64,000 nucleotides of DNA from Pseudomonadota bacterium (GCA_021781815.1 JAJXWB010000006.1:62001-126000), one strand, 5' to 3'. Shown: positions 47,727 through 57,760, counted from the first letter of the stretch. Numbers and translations: made by a program. The notes: generated by a model not told the origin, from the sequence alone.

Positions 47727-48311
47727 ATGACGCGCGCCGAGTTCTTTTTCGATTTTGGCAGTCCGGCCTCCTACCTCGCCTATACGCAGATGGATGGGCT
47801 CGCGCAGCGTACAGGCGCCGAGATTGTCTGGCGGCCGATACTGCTCGGCGGCGTGTTCAAGGCGACAGGCAACGCCTCGCCCGCCGCTGTCCCCGCCAAG
47901 GGGAAATGGATGACCGCCGACCTCGCCCGTTTCGCCCGGCGCTACGGCGCGCCTTTCGCGCACAATCCGTACTTTCCGATCAACACGCTCCTGATGATGC
48001 GCGGCGCCGCGGCCTACGAGGGCGATACGCAGTTCCGTCCCTATGTCGACGCCATGTTTCGCGCAATGTGGGTCGATGGCAGGAACATGAACGATCCCGT
48101 CACGGCCGCCGGCGTGCTGACGGCGGCGGGATTCGATCCGGCGGCCTTCATGGCCCGCGCCGAGAGCCAGCCCGCCAGGGACCGCCTTAAGGCGACGACC
48201 GAGGAGGCCGTTGCGCGCGGCGTGTTCGGCGCGCCGACCATTTTCGTTGACCAGCACATGTTCTTCGGCCAGGACCGGCTCGATTTCGTCGAGGAGGCCT
48301 TGCGCGCGTGA
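47727..48311 (+). CDS. 2-hydroxychromene-2-carboxylate isomerase-like (DsbA-fold) protein
   Basis: Kappa-GST/DsbA-fold protein of 194 residues. The opening EFFFDFGSPASYLAYTQM carries the Ser that replaces the thioredoxin Cys in HCCA isomerases. PILLGGVFKATG and GVFGAPTIFVDQHMFFGQDRLDFV are further family blocks. Such enzymes use glutathione in naphthalene degradation, but homologues are frequent outside such pathways and no aromatic-degradation genes adjoin. The ATG has a GGGAG upstream. Confidence 0.87.
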   Translation: MTRAEFFFDFGSPASYLAYTQMDGLAQRTGAEIVWRPILLGGVFKATGNASPAAVPAKGKWMTADLARFARRYGAPFAHNPYFPINTLLMMRGAAAYEGDTQFRPYVDAMFRAMWVDGRNMNDPVTAAGVLTAAGFDPAAFMARAESQPARDRLKATTEEAVARGVFGAPTIFVDQHMFFGQDRLDFVEEALRA

Positions 48312-48315
48312 CCTG

Positions 48316-48395
48316 CCATCGCGAGTCCGAGGCGAAGCGATCCGGGGCCCCTCCGGGTGCTGGATTTCTTCGTTGCTTTGCGCCTCGCAATGAAG
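48316..48395. repeat. REP-like intergenic palindromic element
   Basis: An imperfect inverted pair: CCATCGCGAGTCCGAGGCGA with AGCGATCC on the left, and GGATTTCTTCG with TTGCTTTGCGCCTCGCAATGA on the right. The centre is GC-rich with its own GGGGCCCC. The arms match the general pattern of dispersed palindromes in Hyphomicrobiales. It fills most of the 115-base gap before the CoA-transferase gene. Compare the element near 16.2 kb. Confidence 0.6.
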
Positions 48396-48426
48396 GCGGC
48401 GAACCATCCTCCATGAGCAGCGCAGC

Positions 48427-50436
48427 ATGACCACACATCCCGCCTTGCCCTTCCTCAAGCGCGACGAAAAGGGGAAGGTTGTTTCGCCCGCCGACGCGGT
48501 AAAGCTGATCCGGGACGGCGACACGCTGGCGACTGGCGGTTTCGTCGGCATAGGCTTCGCCGAGGAAATCGCGATCGCAATCGAAAAGCGATTCCTCGAA
48601 ACGACAGACGAAGATCCCTCGAAAACAGGCCATCCCCGCGATCTGACTCTGGTTTATGCTGCGGGCCAGGGCGATGGCGGGGAGCGTGGCCTCAACCATC
48701 TCGCGCATGCAGGCCTCGTGCGGAAAATCATCGGCGGCCATTGGGGGCTGGTTCCGAAACTCCAGCGTCTCGCCGTCGCAAACCAGGTCGAGGCCTACAA
48801 TCTGCCGCAAGGGGTGATCACGCATCTCTTCCGCGACATCGCCGCCCACCGGCCGGGCCATCTCACGCGCGTCGGCCTCGGCACGTTCGTCGATCCGCGC
48901 AACGGCGGCGGCAAGCTCAATGCCTTGACGAAGGACGATCTTGTCCGCCTGATCGAGATCGATGGCGCGGAATATCTGCTGTACAAGACGTTCCCGATCA
49001 ACGTCGGAATTATCAGAGCGACGACCGGCGACCCGGACGGCAATCTGACAATGGAGAAGGAAGCGCTGACGCTGGAGGCGCTCGCCATAGCGATGGCCGC
49101 GCGAAACTCCGGCGGCATCGTCATCGCCCAGGTCGAGCGCGTCGCCGAAAGCGGCTCGCTTAATCCGCGTCAGGTGAAGGTGCCAGGCGTCATGGTCGAT
49201 TGCGTTGTCGTGGCGAAGCCGGAAAACCACTGGCAGACCTTCGCGACACAGTACGATCCTGCCTATTCGTCGGAAATCCGCGCGCGCGCCGGCTCCCTGC
49301 CGCCGATGCAGGATGGCGCGCGAAAGATCATCGCGCGGCGCGCGGCGCTCGAACTTGAACCCAACAGCGTCGTCAATCTCGGAATCGGCATGCCCGAAGG
49401 CGTCGCCGCCATCGCCAACGATGAGAAGATCGCCGATCTCATCACGCTGACCGCCGAGCCCGGCGTGATCGGCGGCATCCCCGCCAGCGGCATGGATTTC
49501 GGCGCCGCCATCAACACGCAGGCCGTGATCGACCAGCCCTACCAGTTCGACTTCTACGACGGCGGCGGACTCGACATCGCCTTTCTCGGCCTCGCGCAAG
49601 CCGACAGCGCCGGCAATCTCAATGTCAGCAAGTTCGGTCCGCGCCTCGCAGGCGCTGGCGGCTTCATCAACATCAGCCAGAACGCCAAGAAGGTCGTGTT
49701 TGTCGGCACGTTCGTCGCCGGCGACCTGCAAGTGCTCTGCGACGACGGATCTTTGCGGATCCTGAAAGACGGCGACATCCGGAAATTCGTGCGATCAGTC
49801 GAGCACGTGACTTTCAGCGGCGACATAGCGCGAAAATCCGGAAAACTCATCCTCTACGTCACCGAGCGGTGCGTGTTCCGCCTGTCCGGGGACGGTCTGC
49901 AGTTGACCGAGATCGCGCCCGGCGTCGATCTCGATCGCGACATCCTCGCGAAAATGGACTTCAGGCCGCTGATGCCGACCCCGCCACAACTGATGGACCC
50001 GCGCATTTTCGCCGCGGGGCCGATGGATTTGCGCGAACAATTGCTGTCCATCCCGCTCGACCAGCGTTTCACCTACGATGAGACGAGCAACCATTTCTTC
50101 GTCAATCTCGAACGCTACAACGTGCGCAACGAAGACGACATCGAACAGATCCGGAAAGTTGTCGTCGACCGTATCGGGCCGCTCGGCAAGCGGGTCTACG
50201 CGGTCGTCAACTACGACAATTTCACGATCGCTCCGGAATTGCTCGACGCATATTCCACGATGGTGCGCGGCCTGATGGACGAGTACTACGCCGACGTAAC
50301 GCGCTTCACGACGTCAGGGTTCTTGCGCATGAAGCTCGGCGACGCGCTCGAAAGGCGCGGCGTCGCCCCGCACATCTATGAGAGCGCGGCGGAAGCGGAG
50401 AGGAATCTGAAGGACATCGAGGGAACGAAAATCTGA
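48427..50436 (+). CDS. fused alpha-beta family I CoA-transferase with C-terminal extension
   Basis: A 669-residue CoA-transferase in which both subunits are fused. The alpha half (about 15-280) has the glycine-rich [16 protein letters not shown]. The beta half (about 295-535) carries the catalytic Glu344 in [12 protein letters not shown] and the [12 protein letters not shown] block. It resembles acetate/propionate CoA-transferases, usually about 520 residues. The remaining 135 or so residues (from about [18 protein letters not shown]) form an added domain of mixed helix and strand. The enzyme should exchange CoA between a short acyl-CoA and a free acid; the exact pair is unknown. Confidence 0.86.
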   Translation: MTTHPALPFLKRDEKGKVVSPADAVKLIRDGDTLATGGFVGIGFAEEIAIAIEKRFLETTDEDPSKTGHPRDLTLVYAAGQGDGGERGLNHLAHAGLVRKIIGGHWGLVPKLQRLAVANQVEAYNLPQGVITHLFRDIAAHRPGHLTRVGLGTFVDPRNGGGKLNALTKDDLVRLIEIDGAEYLLYKTFPINVGIIRATTGDPDGNLTMEKEALTLEALAIAMAARNSGGIVIAQVERVAESGSLNPRQVKVPGVMVDCVVVAKPENHWQTFATQYDPAYSSEIRARAGSLPPMQDGARKIIARRAALELEPNSVVNLGIGMPEGVAAIANDEKIADLITLTAEPGVIGGIPASGMDFGAAINTQAVIDQPYQFDFYDGGGLDIAFLGLAQADSAGNLNVSKFGPRLAGAGGFINISQNAKKVVFVGTFVAGDLQVLCDDGSLRILKDGDIRKFVRSVEHVTFSGDIARKSGKLILYVTERCVFRLSGDGLQLTEIAPGVDLDRDILAKMDFRPLMPTPPQLMDPRIFAAGPMDLREQLLSIPLDQRFTYDETSNHFFVNLERYNVRNEDDIEQIRKVVVDRIGPLGKRVYAVVNYDNFTIAPELLDAYSTMVRGLMDEYYADVTRFTTSGFLRMKLGDALERRGVAPHIYESAAEAERNLKDIEGTKI

Positions 50437-50481
50437 CCGCCCCGCGCCCCGAATACGGCGACAGGCGACTCAAGGCCTTGT

Positions 50482-51975
50482 TCAGACGGCGTTCCGGTAC
50501 GCTTTCGGCGACAGGACCGTCAGAACGAGAATCCGCAGGTCGAACAGGAACGACCAGTTGTCGATGTAATGAAGGTCGTGCTCGATGCGCGCCCGTATCT
50601 GGTCGCCGGTCGAGGCCTCGCCGCGCAGACCGTTGACCTGCGCCCACCCTGTAATGCCGGGCTTCACGTTGTGACGCCGCGCATAGAGCGCGATCGTCTG
50701 CTCGAACATCTGATCATGCGCCAGCGCATGCGGCCGAGGGCCGACGAGCGACATCTGCCCGGCGAGCACGTTCAGCAGTTGCGGCAATTCGTCGATGTTC
50801 GTGCGCCGCATGAAACGTCCCACGCGCGTGACGCGCGGGTCTTCAGCCCGGGCCTGCGGCACATGACGGCCATCGTCCATCGTCGACATGGAACGAAACT
50901 TGACGATCCGAAACGGTTCCTGATTGAATCCATAACGCCGCTGGAAGAACAGCACCGGTCCCCGTGAATCGAGCTTGATCGCCAGCGCGAAAAACACGAA
51001 CGCAGGCGCCAGCAGCACAAGCGCGGCCGCCGACACAATGACGTCGAAGAGGCGCTTGAGCGCGACATCGCCCGTCGACAGCGGACGGCGGACGATGTGC
51101 AGGCTGGAAACCGCCCCGACTTTTGAAATCCGGGCGTCAACGAACCGATCGAGCACGCGCTCCGGTCCGAGATGGATCGAGGCCGGCACGCGGATGAAGG
51201 AATCGATGCAGGCGTCGATCGTCGGAACATCGGACCACGGCGCGAGAATGAAAACGTCGTCGGGGCGCAGGATGCGCGCCGAAGCGGCTGCGAGCGCCAG
51301 ATCCTCTCCGAGCGTGTCGGGGCCGCGCAGCACGGCCGCTGCGACGACATGCATGCCGCTTTCCCAGGGCTGATAACGCTGGGCGAACCCCTCGACGTCC
51401 GGCTCCGAGCCGACGAGAAACACGCGCCGCAACGAGATGCCCCCGAGCGAGGCGCGCTGGCGAACATGCCGCACCATGATCGCGCGGCAGCCGATCAGCA
51501 AGCCATAGCCGCCCACATAGAACAGCAGGATCGTCGCGCGCGAAATGTCCGCGGTGGTCTTGGTCAGGAAGCCGAACGCCAGCGCGCAGACCGACACGAT
51601 GTTCCAGAGCACGAAGGTGCGCTGCGCATGGCCCGCGAACTGAAGGTAGCTGGCGATCGCATATTCCTCGCGCATCGTATTGGCGACGACGAAGACCAGA
51701 GCCACAAGAAGTCCGACCCGGAGAAAATTTTCGACAGGGCCGGGAAATCCATAGGCGAACAGATGGTAGAGAACGCCAGCCGCCGCCGCGCTGAATACGA
51801 TGGCGACGATGTCGGCCAGCGCCGCGACGACCGCAAAGGAGCCGCGCAGCACCGCCGTATTGGTTCGCGGGAGCCAGTCCGTCCAATCAAGTCTCATGCC
51901 GGCGTCGCCAACCGGCCGCGCCGCAAGGCGCACGCGGCCGGCGCCCCGGCCCGGATCACTCGTAACTCGGCTCAT
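50482..51975 (-). CDS. undecaprenyl-phosphate glycosyl-1-phosphate transferase (WcaJ/WbaP type)
   Basis: Initiating enzyme of 497 residues for exopolysaccharide repeat units. Four hydrophobic helices (about 45-170) are followed by a Rossmann-like middle domain ([14 protein letters not shown]) and the C-terminal catalytic domain (about 300-497). The latter has [38 protein letters not shown] and the signature [10 protein letters not shown], then [12 protein letters not shown]. It transfers a hexose-1-phosphate to the lipid carrier at the inner membrane. The start at 51975 gives a normal N-terminus; upstream codons run into the divergent promoter region. It is transcribed away from the Wzz-like gene at 52.1 kb. 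Confidence 0.92.
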   Translation of the reverse strand: MSRVTSDPGRGAGRVRLAARPVGDAGMRLDWTDWLPRTNTAVLRGSFAVVAALADIVAIVFSAAAAGVLYHLFAYGFPGPVENFLRVGLLVALVFVVANTMREEYAIASYLQFAGHAQRTFVLWNIVSVCALAFGFLTKTTADISRATILLFYVGGYGLLIGCRAIMVRHVRQRASLGGISLRRVFLVGSEPDVEGFAQRYQPWESGMHVVAAAVLRGPDTLGEDLALAAASARILRPDDVFILAPWSDVPTIDACIDSFIRVPASIHLGPERVLDRFVDARISKVGAVSSLHIVRRPLSTGDVALKRLFDVIVSAAALVLLAPAFVFFALAIKLDSRGPVLFFQRRYGFNQEPFRIVKFRSMSTMDDGRHVPQARAEDPRVTRVGRFMRRTNIDELPQLLNVLAGQMSLVGPRPHALAHDQMFEQTIALYARRHNVKPGITGWAQVNGLRGEASTGDQIRARIEHDLHYIDNWSFLFDLRILVLTVLSPKAYRNAV

Positions 51976-52093
51976 GACAGACACCACGCCACGCCGCAAT
52001 CGCCCCACACTGACGCAATCGTGCCAAAAGATGCGGCCAACGGTGGAACAGCAAACAAAGGGCCAAGGGAGGAAATCCGCCTGGTCACTATCT

Positions 52094-52121
52094 ATTAACC
52101 TAATCTGTGCACTCATTAACC
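52094..52121. promoter_or_regulatory. direct repeat ATTAACC x2, possible operator in the divergent EPS promoter
   Basis: Two exact copies of ATTAACC (52094-52100 and 52115-52121) start 21 bases apart, two turns of the helix, in an AT-rich spacer between divergent exopolysaccharide genes. The surrounding 173 bases (51976-52148) have no gene. The spacing suits a dimeric regulator on one face of DNA. No clear -35/-10 pair could be assigned. Confidence 0.35.
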
Positions 52122-52148
52122 AATTCTCAACCCGCCCGAAAGGCGTAT

Positions 52149-53750
52149 ATGCGCCGCGCTGCGTTTCACTTTGTCGCGGGCCTCGGCGGCGCACTGGTCT
52201 TTGGCGCGCCCACGGCGCTTTATTGCGGCCAGACGCCGCCGTTCGTGGCCGCTGCGCCCGTCGTCATCCGATCCGCCGCAAAGCCAGCGGCCACGATCGA
52301 TCTTGACTCGGTCCGGCTGCTGCTTGCGACCGAGCCGGTCTTGCGCCGCGCGGCCCTGCAACCGGAGGCGGCGGCTTTCGTCGAGCGAAACGCGCGGCCG
52401 TCCTGGTTCGAGCGGTTGATCATGCTGGGCGCCTCCCGTCCTGGCGATCTCGACACGCTCGCGCGCGCCGTCGCGATGCTTGGGCCGCGGGTCGGCGCGC
52501 AACCAGGCCCCTGGCCGGACACCGTCGAGATTACCGCGGCCATGGCGTCCGGCCCCGAGGCTGCGGCGGTCGCAACCGCAGTTGCGGAGGCTTTCGTCGA
52601 GGAGATCAGAGAAACCAGCCTCGCGGATCGGAAGCGAGGACTGGACCAGCGCGCCCGGCGTCTCGCGGCGGCGCAGCAACATCTGGACAAGGCGCGCGAT
52701 CGGGCTCAGGCGCTGCGCATCGCGGACCCGCTGCCCACCGCCTCCACCGCCTCGCCGACAGCGGCGATAGCCACAGGGACGCCGGAAAGTCTGAGGCGCG
52801 CAGCCGCGGAAGCCGAGTCGCGGCTGGCCGAGGCGATCCGCGTTTACGGCCCGCGCCACCCCGCCCTGATCGAGCGCCAGGCCGAGACGCGCCGCGCCCG
52901 GATGGCGCTTGCGGCCGCGCGCAACGTAGCGCGGACGCCCGCGCCGACAAACCCGGAGGGCGGCCCCGATCCGCGCGCCGCAGAACTGGCCGCAGCCGAG
53001 CAGGACGCCACCCGCGCCGAGACAGCCTATCAAATGGAGCTGTCCCGAAATGAGACAGGCGGTCGCGAAGCGCGCGTTCTCAAGCCGGCGCCTGTCCCGG
53101 CGACGCCGCGCGGATCGGCCGGCGGCGCCCTCGTCGCCGGCGCGGCTCTCGCCGGCTTCCTTCTGATCGGCTCGGTTTCGGCGGCGCGCCCGCGCGCTCC
53201 ATTCGCGCGCGACAAGCGTCTTGGCGTCCTGCGCGGCGGACGGCTCGACGCCGACAGCGCGCAAACCGTGCTCGACGCGATCGGCATCGCCGACGGACGC
53301 GACGCCCGCGTGGCGATCCTGATGGCCGACGATCCGGCGCTCGCGCGGTCGGCCGCTGCCGCCGTAGCGGTGGCGGCGCTTGCCGCCGGCTGGCGTCCGC
53401 TGTTGGTGGAGGACCCGCCGGGCCCGGCGCCCGCCGCCCGCGCCCAGCCGCGCATGCTCGTATTTCGCGGCGCTGTATATCTCGCCCATTCGCGGCAGAC
53501 CGAATACGGCCCGCTCGATATCGCCGCCGCGGCGCGCCGGCCTGCGGAGAAAGACGGCATCGTTGACGCTGCGCTTGCATACGATCTTCTGATTTTCGTT
53601 GGGCGAAGCGCTGGCGACGGCGATTGCGCCGCTCGCGCGATCCGGATCGGAATTGAACTCTCCGACGCGGCGGCGACCGGCGCGCTCGCACGCCTGTCCA
53701 TCGATCCAGCTCATTTCGCCGGAACGATCCTCACATCGCGCCAATCCTGA
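52149..53750 (+). CDS. divergent Wzz/GumC-like polysaccharide chain-length protein
   Basis: A 533-residue protein with the layout of a polysaccharide co-polymerase: membrane helix at about 4-25, a periplasmic region with long coiled coil (150-300) containing VYGPRHPALIERQAE, a second helix (325-346, ALVAGAALAGFLLIGSV) and a cytoplasmic C-terminal domain. The latter resembles the tyrosine-kinase domain of such proteins (VAILMADDP, then LLVEDPPG, then YDLLIFVG) but has no GxxxxGK[ST] P-loop. The Wzz N-terminal domain is short and poorly conserved. The ATG at 52149 has GAAAGG upstream; GTG 52107 is possible. It is transcribed divergently from the priming transferase, so it is probably part of the locus. 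Confidence 0.75.
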   Translation: MRRAAFHFVAGLGGALVFGAPTALYCGQTPPFVAAAPVVIRSAAKPAATIDLDSVRLLLATEPVLRRAALQPEAAAFVERNARPSWFERLIMLGASRPGDLDTLARAVAMLGPRVGAQPGPWPDTVEITAAMASGPEAAAVATAVAEAFVEEIRETSLADRKRGLDQRARRLAAAQQHLDKARDRAQALRIADPLPTASTASPTAAIATGTPESLRRAAAEAESRLAEAIRVYGPRHPALIERQAETRRARMALAAARNVARTPAPTNPEGGPDPRAAELAAAEQDATRAETAYQMELSRNETGGREARVLKPAPVPATPRGSAGGALVAGAALAGFLLIGSVSAARPRAPFARDKRLGVLRGGRLDADSAQTVLDAIGIADGRDARVAILMADDPALARSAAAAVAVAALAAGWRPLLVEDPPGPAPAARAQPRMLVFRGAVYLAHSRQTEYGPLDIAAAARRPAEKDGIVDAALAYDLLIFVGRSAGDGDCAARAIRIGIELSDAAATGALARLSIDPAHFAGTILTSRQS

Positions 53751-53952
53751 AGAACATGACTTTCCTGGCCGGGGCCATGACGGTCCTCATCAAGGCAAGG
53801 GCTCTGCGCTGGCATTCTTCGGGCGGCGTCAGCATCGCCAATCCGATTGAGCTCGGCGGGGAAGAGCCGCCCCCGCCCGATACGCCCTTCCCCGTCGTCG
53901 CCTTGCATTTCATTGCGCGCGATTTGCTTGCGCTCGCAGTGTGAGGCGCCCC
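53751..53952. repeat. non-coding or repeat-like spacer between EPS genes
   Basis: This 202-base gap holds only short open frames on both strands (53756-53944 plus, 53731-53913 minus) with no recognisable product or good ribosome site. Its right end, ATTGCGCGCGATTTGCTTGC followed by GCTCGCAGTG, resembles the arm of the REP-like elements at 16.2 and 48.3 kb. I take it as a degenerate intergenic repeat and not a gene. It lies between convergent genes, so terminators may be here, but no classic one is visible. Confidence 0.4.
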
Positions 53953-55476
53953 CTAGCGTTCGAAGAATTGCACCAGCGGCATGACGACCGGCGCCAGCCA
54001 TGACGGCAGCCTGCCCACAACGACCCGCAGCCTGCCAATGTCGTCGTCCGGCAGCGCCCGCAGCATCCGCGCCAGCAGGACATAGACGATCGCGCCAGCC
54101 GCAATCGCCGGCGCGATTCCAGACGGCCCCTCGACCGTTGCGACGACGCTGCGCGCGGCGAGCCAGCAACCGGTCGCGGCAGCCATGATCCGGACGACCG
54201 AGGCGTAAGGCGTCGGGCAACGCAGGACACGATCGATATAGATGAAGCTTGCGCCGACGATTGAAAACTGGATGACGGAGCGTGTGACGACTGCGCCCAT
54301 CAGACCATAGGCCGGAATTATGGACAGGCCGGCGGCGATGGTTGCGACTGCGCCGATCATCCCTGTCCAGACCAGAAGGTAATTGCGCTCGGTGGCGAAC
54401 AGCAGCGCCGAACTGACCGCCGAGACGGCGCCGAAGGCCTGCATCGCGACCAGCAACGCCGCGGGCGCGGCCGCTTCGGCGAATGACGCTCCGAACAGCG
54501 CGGGCACGAGCGATGGCGCAATCGCCGCCATGCCGAAGCAGGCGGGAAAAATCAGGAACGACATGAATCGGACCGCCGATTCATAGGCGCGGTCCAGCCC
54601 GGCGTGATCGCCCACCGCGTGCCGCTCCGCAAACAGCGCCAGCAGCCCGCCGGTCATCAGCAGCGGCGCCTGTGTCGCGACCAGCGCCAGCGTATTGGCG
54701 GCCGCATAGAGGCCGGCCTCGCGCGCGCCGCGAAAATGATTGAGGAAGAGAAGTTCGGTGCGCGACCACACGATAGCCGCGATCAGGCCGACGCCCCAAC
54801 TCGCCAACGAAAATCTCCATGCGCGCGCGCGCAATTCGCGATCGACCAGCCCGCCGATGCGGATATGGGTCAGCGCGTGCAACGCCAGCAACGCGCTGCC
54901 GCCCCCATAACCGACGAGAGCGCCGGGAACTCCATGGGAGAGGCCGCCCAGAACGACCCCGGCGAGTTGCATCAGGAACGAAATCGCAGACAGCCGCGCC
55001 GCGCGTTCGAATTCCTGCCGTCCGCGCAATTGCGCGAGACCGTAATTGCCGATCGCCTGGATCACGAACAGGAACGCCAGCGCAAGCCAGATGGCGGCGG
55101 CCTGATCCTCGAACGGCAGAAATGACAGCCAGCCGAGCTGCGGCGCGCGGAACTCCCAGACAAACAGCAGACAGGCGGCCCCCATCGCCGTCGTCGCGAG
55201 CAGCGCGGGGAAGAAGGAGGGCGCGAATTGCGCCACGTCGTCCGTGCGCTCATGCGCGGAAAGGTCCGGAATGAAGCGTGCGATCGTCAGCGGCAGACCG
55301 AGATCGCAGATCGTCACCAGCGTGCCGACGAGCCAGACGCCGAGCGCGACATTGCCAGCGCCGCCCGGACCGAGCATGCGCGCGATCAGCACGACGCTCA
55401 GGAATGCGCCGACGGCCGTCGACGCCCCCGCGATCGTCGAATGCAGCGTGTTTCGGGCGAACCGCGGCAATGCCAT
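53953..55476 (-). CDS. Wzx-type polysaccharide flippase
   Basis: MOP-superfamily membrane protein of 507 residues with about 12-14 hydrophobic helices. The N-terminus (FARNTLHSTIAGASTAVGAF, then VLIARMLGPGGAGNVAL) has the LGP block typical of Wzx/oligosaccharide flippases. It should move lipid-linked repeat units across the inner membrane for polymerisation. The ATG at 55476 is chosen by homology-like sequence; the ribosome site is weak. It is divergent from the GH5 gene. Confidence 0.88.
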   Translation of the reverse strand: MALPRFARNTLHSTIAGASTAVGAFLSVVLIARMLGPGGAGNVALGVWLVGTLVTICDLGLPLTIARFIPDLSAHERTDDVAQFAPSFFPALLATTAMGAACLLFVWEFRAPQLGWLSFLPFEDQAAAIWLALAFLFVIQAIGNYGLAQLRGRQEFERAARLSAISFLMQLAGVVLGGLSHGVPGALVGYGGGSALLALHALTHIRIGGLVDRELRARAWRFSLASWGVGLIAAIVWSRTELLFLNHFRGAREAGLYAAANTLALVATQAPLLMTGGLLALFAERHAVGDHAGLDRAYESAVRFMSFLIFPACFGMAAIAPSLVPALFGASFAEAAAPAALLVAMQAFGAVSAVSSALLFATERNYLLVWTGMIGAVATIAAGLSIIPAYGLMGAVVTRSVIQFSIVGASFIYIDRVLRCPTPYASVVRIMAAATGCWLAARSVVATVEGPSGIAPAIAAGAIVYVLLARMLRALPDDDIGRLRVVVGRLPSWLAPVVMPLVQFFER

Positions 55477-55584
55477 GATTAACGAACAATCCAGCTTTGA
55501 GCGGACCGGACCGGTCGCGTCTGGCAAAGGTTATAGCCGTCACTCTCCTGACGGTCTGTAACCAGGCGAACAGAACCTGTTGTC

Positions 55585-56637
55585 ATGATGAACCTGATTC
55601 GTTTCTCGCGCGCGCTGGCGACCGCCGCGGTCGTCGCCTGTCTGACGGCCTCCGGCGCGCACGCGGCGAACTCTCGCGCGCCGCGGCCGGCCGCCAGCGT
55701 CAATCTGGCGGGCGCCGAATTCGGCGAGCCGCCCGGCGTGATTGACAAGGACTATCATTATCCGGGCGACGATGAATTCGCCTGGGCGAGAGCGAACGGC
55801 TTCGTCGTCGTCCGCCTCCCTTTCCTCTGGGAGCGTCTCCAGCCGAACCTCAACGAGGCGTTCGACGCCGACGAACTCGCGCGGCTGACAGCCGCGCTCG
55901 ATCGCGCGCGCGCCCATGGCCTGACGACCATCCTCGACCCGCACAATTACGGCCGTTGGCGCGGGGCCCCGATCGGTTCGCCGGCGGCGCCTGCCAGCGC
56001 CTTCGCTGATTTCTGGACGCGCCTTGCGATGCGCTTTTCCGGCCGGAAGGACGTCATCTTCGGCCTGATGAACGAGCCTCATGATATGCCCGTCGCCCAA
56101 TGGGCCGCCGCGGCGCAGGCGGCCGTCGACGCCATCCGCTCGACCGGCGCATGCAATCTCACGCTCATCCCCGGCGCAAACTGGACCGGCGCGCATAGCT
56201 GGAATGCGGAGATCGACGGCCAATCAAATGCGGTCGCAATGGCCGCAATCCACGATCCCGGTCCGCACGCCTTCGAGTTTCACCAATACCTCGATTCCGA
56301 CTGGTCCGGCGTTCACGCCGAGTGCCGCAAGCCCGACGAGAGCGTCGCTGCGCTGTCGGTCGCGACCGACTGGCTGCGCAAGCGCCGGCAGAAGGGATTT
56401 CTCGCCGAGTTCGGCGCAGGGCCAAGCGCCCAATGCCTCGCCGGCCTTGATGCGATGCTCCATCACATGCGCGCCAACGCCGATGTTTGGCTGGGCTGGT
56501 CCTATTGGGCCGCCGGCGCCTGGTGGCCGCCGACATACGCCTTGTCGATCGAGCCTGTCGCCGGTCAGGCGCGGCCGCAGATGGCGACGCTGGCCAACTG
56601 GATCGGGAAGACGAAGGCGCCGCGTGGGTGCAAATGA
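55585..56637 (+). CDS. secreted glycoside hydrolase family 5 (cellulase-like) enzyme
   Basis: A 350-residue protein with a Sec signal peptide (ALATAAVVACLTASGAHA). The catalytic TIM barrel shows the GH5 general acid in GLMNEPHDM (Glu164), HQY near 233-235 and the nucleophile in GFLAEFGAGP (Glu275). Endo-beta-glucanases and mannanases share these. Located among exopolysaccharide genes, it probably trims or releases the polymer in the periplasm or outside the cell. It could use a beta-glucan or mannan backbone, but the substrate cannot be read from the sequence. ATG at 55585 or 55588. Confidence 0.9.
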   Translation: MMNLIRFSRALATAAVVACLTASGAHAANSRAPRPAASVNLAGAEFGEPPGVIDKDYHYPGDDEFAWARANGFVVVRLPFLWERLQPNLNEAFDADELARLTAALDRARAHGLTTILDPHNYGRWRGAPIGSPAAPASAFADFWTRLAMRFSGRKDVIFGLMNEPHDMPVAQWAAAAQAAVDAIRSTGACNLTLIPGANWTGAHSWNAEIDGQSNAVAMAAIHDPGPHAFEFHQYLDSDWSGVHAECRKPDESVAALSVATDWLRKRRQKGFLAEFGAGPSAQCLAGLDAMLHHMRANADVWLGWSYWAAGAWWPPTYALSIEPVAGQARPQMATLANWIGKTKAPRGCK

Positions 56638-56647
56638 ACGGCCGCGA

Positions 56648-57760
56648 TCAGCGGCGCAGGACTTTTTCGTATAGCTTCAGATAGCATTCCGCGACGCCAG
56701 GCCAGGCATATGGCGTAGCCGCCGCGATCAGGCGCGCGCGCATCGCCTCTGGATCGGCGGCGAGCTTTCCGTATGCGGCCTCGATCGTCTGCGCCGTGCG
56801 CGCTGCATCGACGAAATCGGCGAGCGCGATGTCGGCGGTCTTGGCTGCGAAGCCCTTGAAGGCGGCGTTCGCTTCGACAACCGGCGCAAGTCCCGCGCTC
56901 AGGGCCTCGATCAGCGACAGGCCAAACCCCTCGTACGCCGAGGCGCTGACGAACAGGCTGGCGCCTTCGACTATACGCGCGGCCGCCTCGTTGCTGGATC
57001 CCGAGTGAACGCTCACGCGCCCGCCGAGGGCGCGCGCCGCGATTTCCTGCTCAAGCCGCGCCGCCGTCCAGTCTGAATCCGAGCCAATGATGTCGAGCGC
57101 CCATTCGCCGTCGCGTCGCACGAGCGCGGCCATGACATCAAGCAGACGGTCGAGTCGCTTGTTGACGGAAAAACGCCCTATCGTCACCAGGCGCCTGACC
57201 GGCGCCGCAGGCGCGCGCCCCGCGAATTTGTTGATGTCCACGCCATTCTCGACCAGCGTCAGATTGCCCGGCGAAATCGATTTGAACAGGTCGAAATCGG
57301 CCACGCTGCAGGCTGCGATCGCGTCATAGGCGCGCGCGCTCGCTTTTGAGACCGTCGCAAACCACAACCGCTTCAGCCGCGCATGCGCCGACGAATGAAA
57401 GAATCCACCGTGCGTCGTCGCAACCAGCGGCTTGCGATGGATTGGCTTTGTCGCCGCCAGAAAGTCGAAGAAAAAGTCGATCGCGTGCTCGTGTACGATA
57501 TCGGCGTCGCCGATATGGCCGAGAACGGTCGGAGCAAACGGATAGCGGGTCGAGCCCAGAAACGGGATGCGCACGATCTCGGCGCCCATCCACGAGTCGC
57601 GCGCGACCAGCTTCGTCTCCGGGTCCGTGAAGATCCGGTCGAGCGTGACGACGCGCACCTCATGGCCGGCGCGCGCCTGCGCCTCGGCGAGTTGCGCCGC
57701 CACCTCCTCCAACCCGCCGACGCCCGGCGGAAACTGTCTGATCACATGGACGATCCGCAT
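56648..57760 (-). CDS. GT4-family glycosyltransferase
   Basis: GT-B-fold retaining glycosyltransferase of 370 residues. The N-terminal domain has VIRQFPPGVGGLEEVAAQLA, and the C-terminal donor domain has TIGRFSVNKRLDRLLD and the EX7E motif in SAYEGFGLSLIEALSAG. It adds a sugar to the repeat unit on the cytoplasmic face. ATG 57760 has GGTGGGA upstream; 57775 is possible. It converges on the GH5 gene with 10 bases between stops. Confidence 0.9.
   Translation of the reverse strand: MRIVHVIRQFPPGVGGLEEVAAQLAEAQARAGHEVRVVTLDRIFTDPETKLVARDSWMGAEIVRIPFLGSTRYPFAPTVLGHIGDADIVHEHAIDFFFDFLAATKPIHRKPLVATTHGGFFHSSAHARLKRLWFATVSKASARAYDAIAACSVADFDLFKSISPGNLTLVENGVDINKFAGRAPAAPVRRLVTIGRFSVNKRLDRLLDVMAALVRRDGEWALDIIGSDSDWTAARLEQEIAARALGGRVSVHSGSSNEAAARIVEGASLFVSASAYEGFGLSLIEALSAGLAPVVEANAAFKGFAAKTADIALADFVDAARTAQTIEAAYGKLAADPEAMRARLIAAATPYAWPGVAECYLKLYEKVLRR

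Noticed and set aside
53756-53944. Possible 62-residue protein between EPS genes
   Set aside because: No ribosome site, no family, a competing frame on the other strand, and the sequence resembles a degenerate intergenic repeat.
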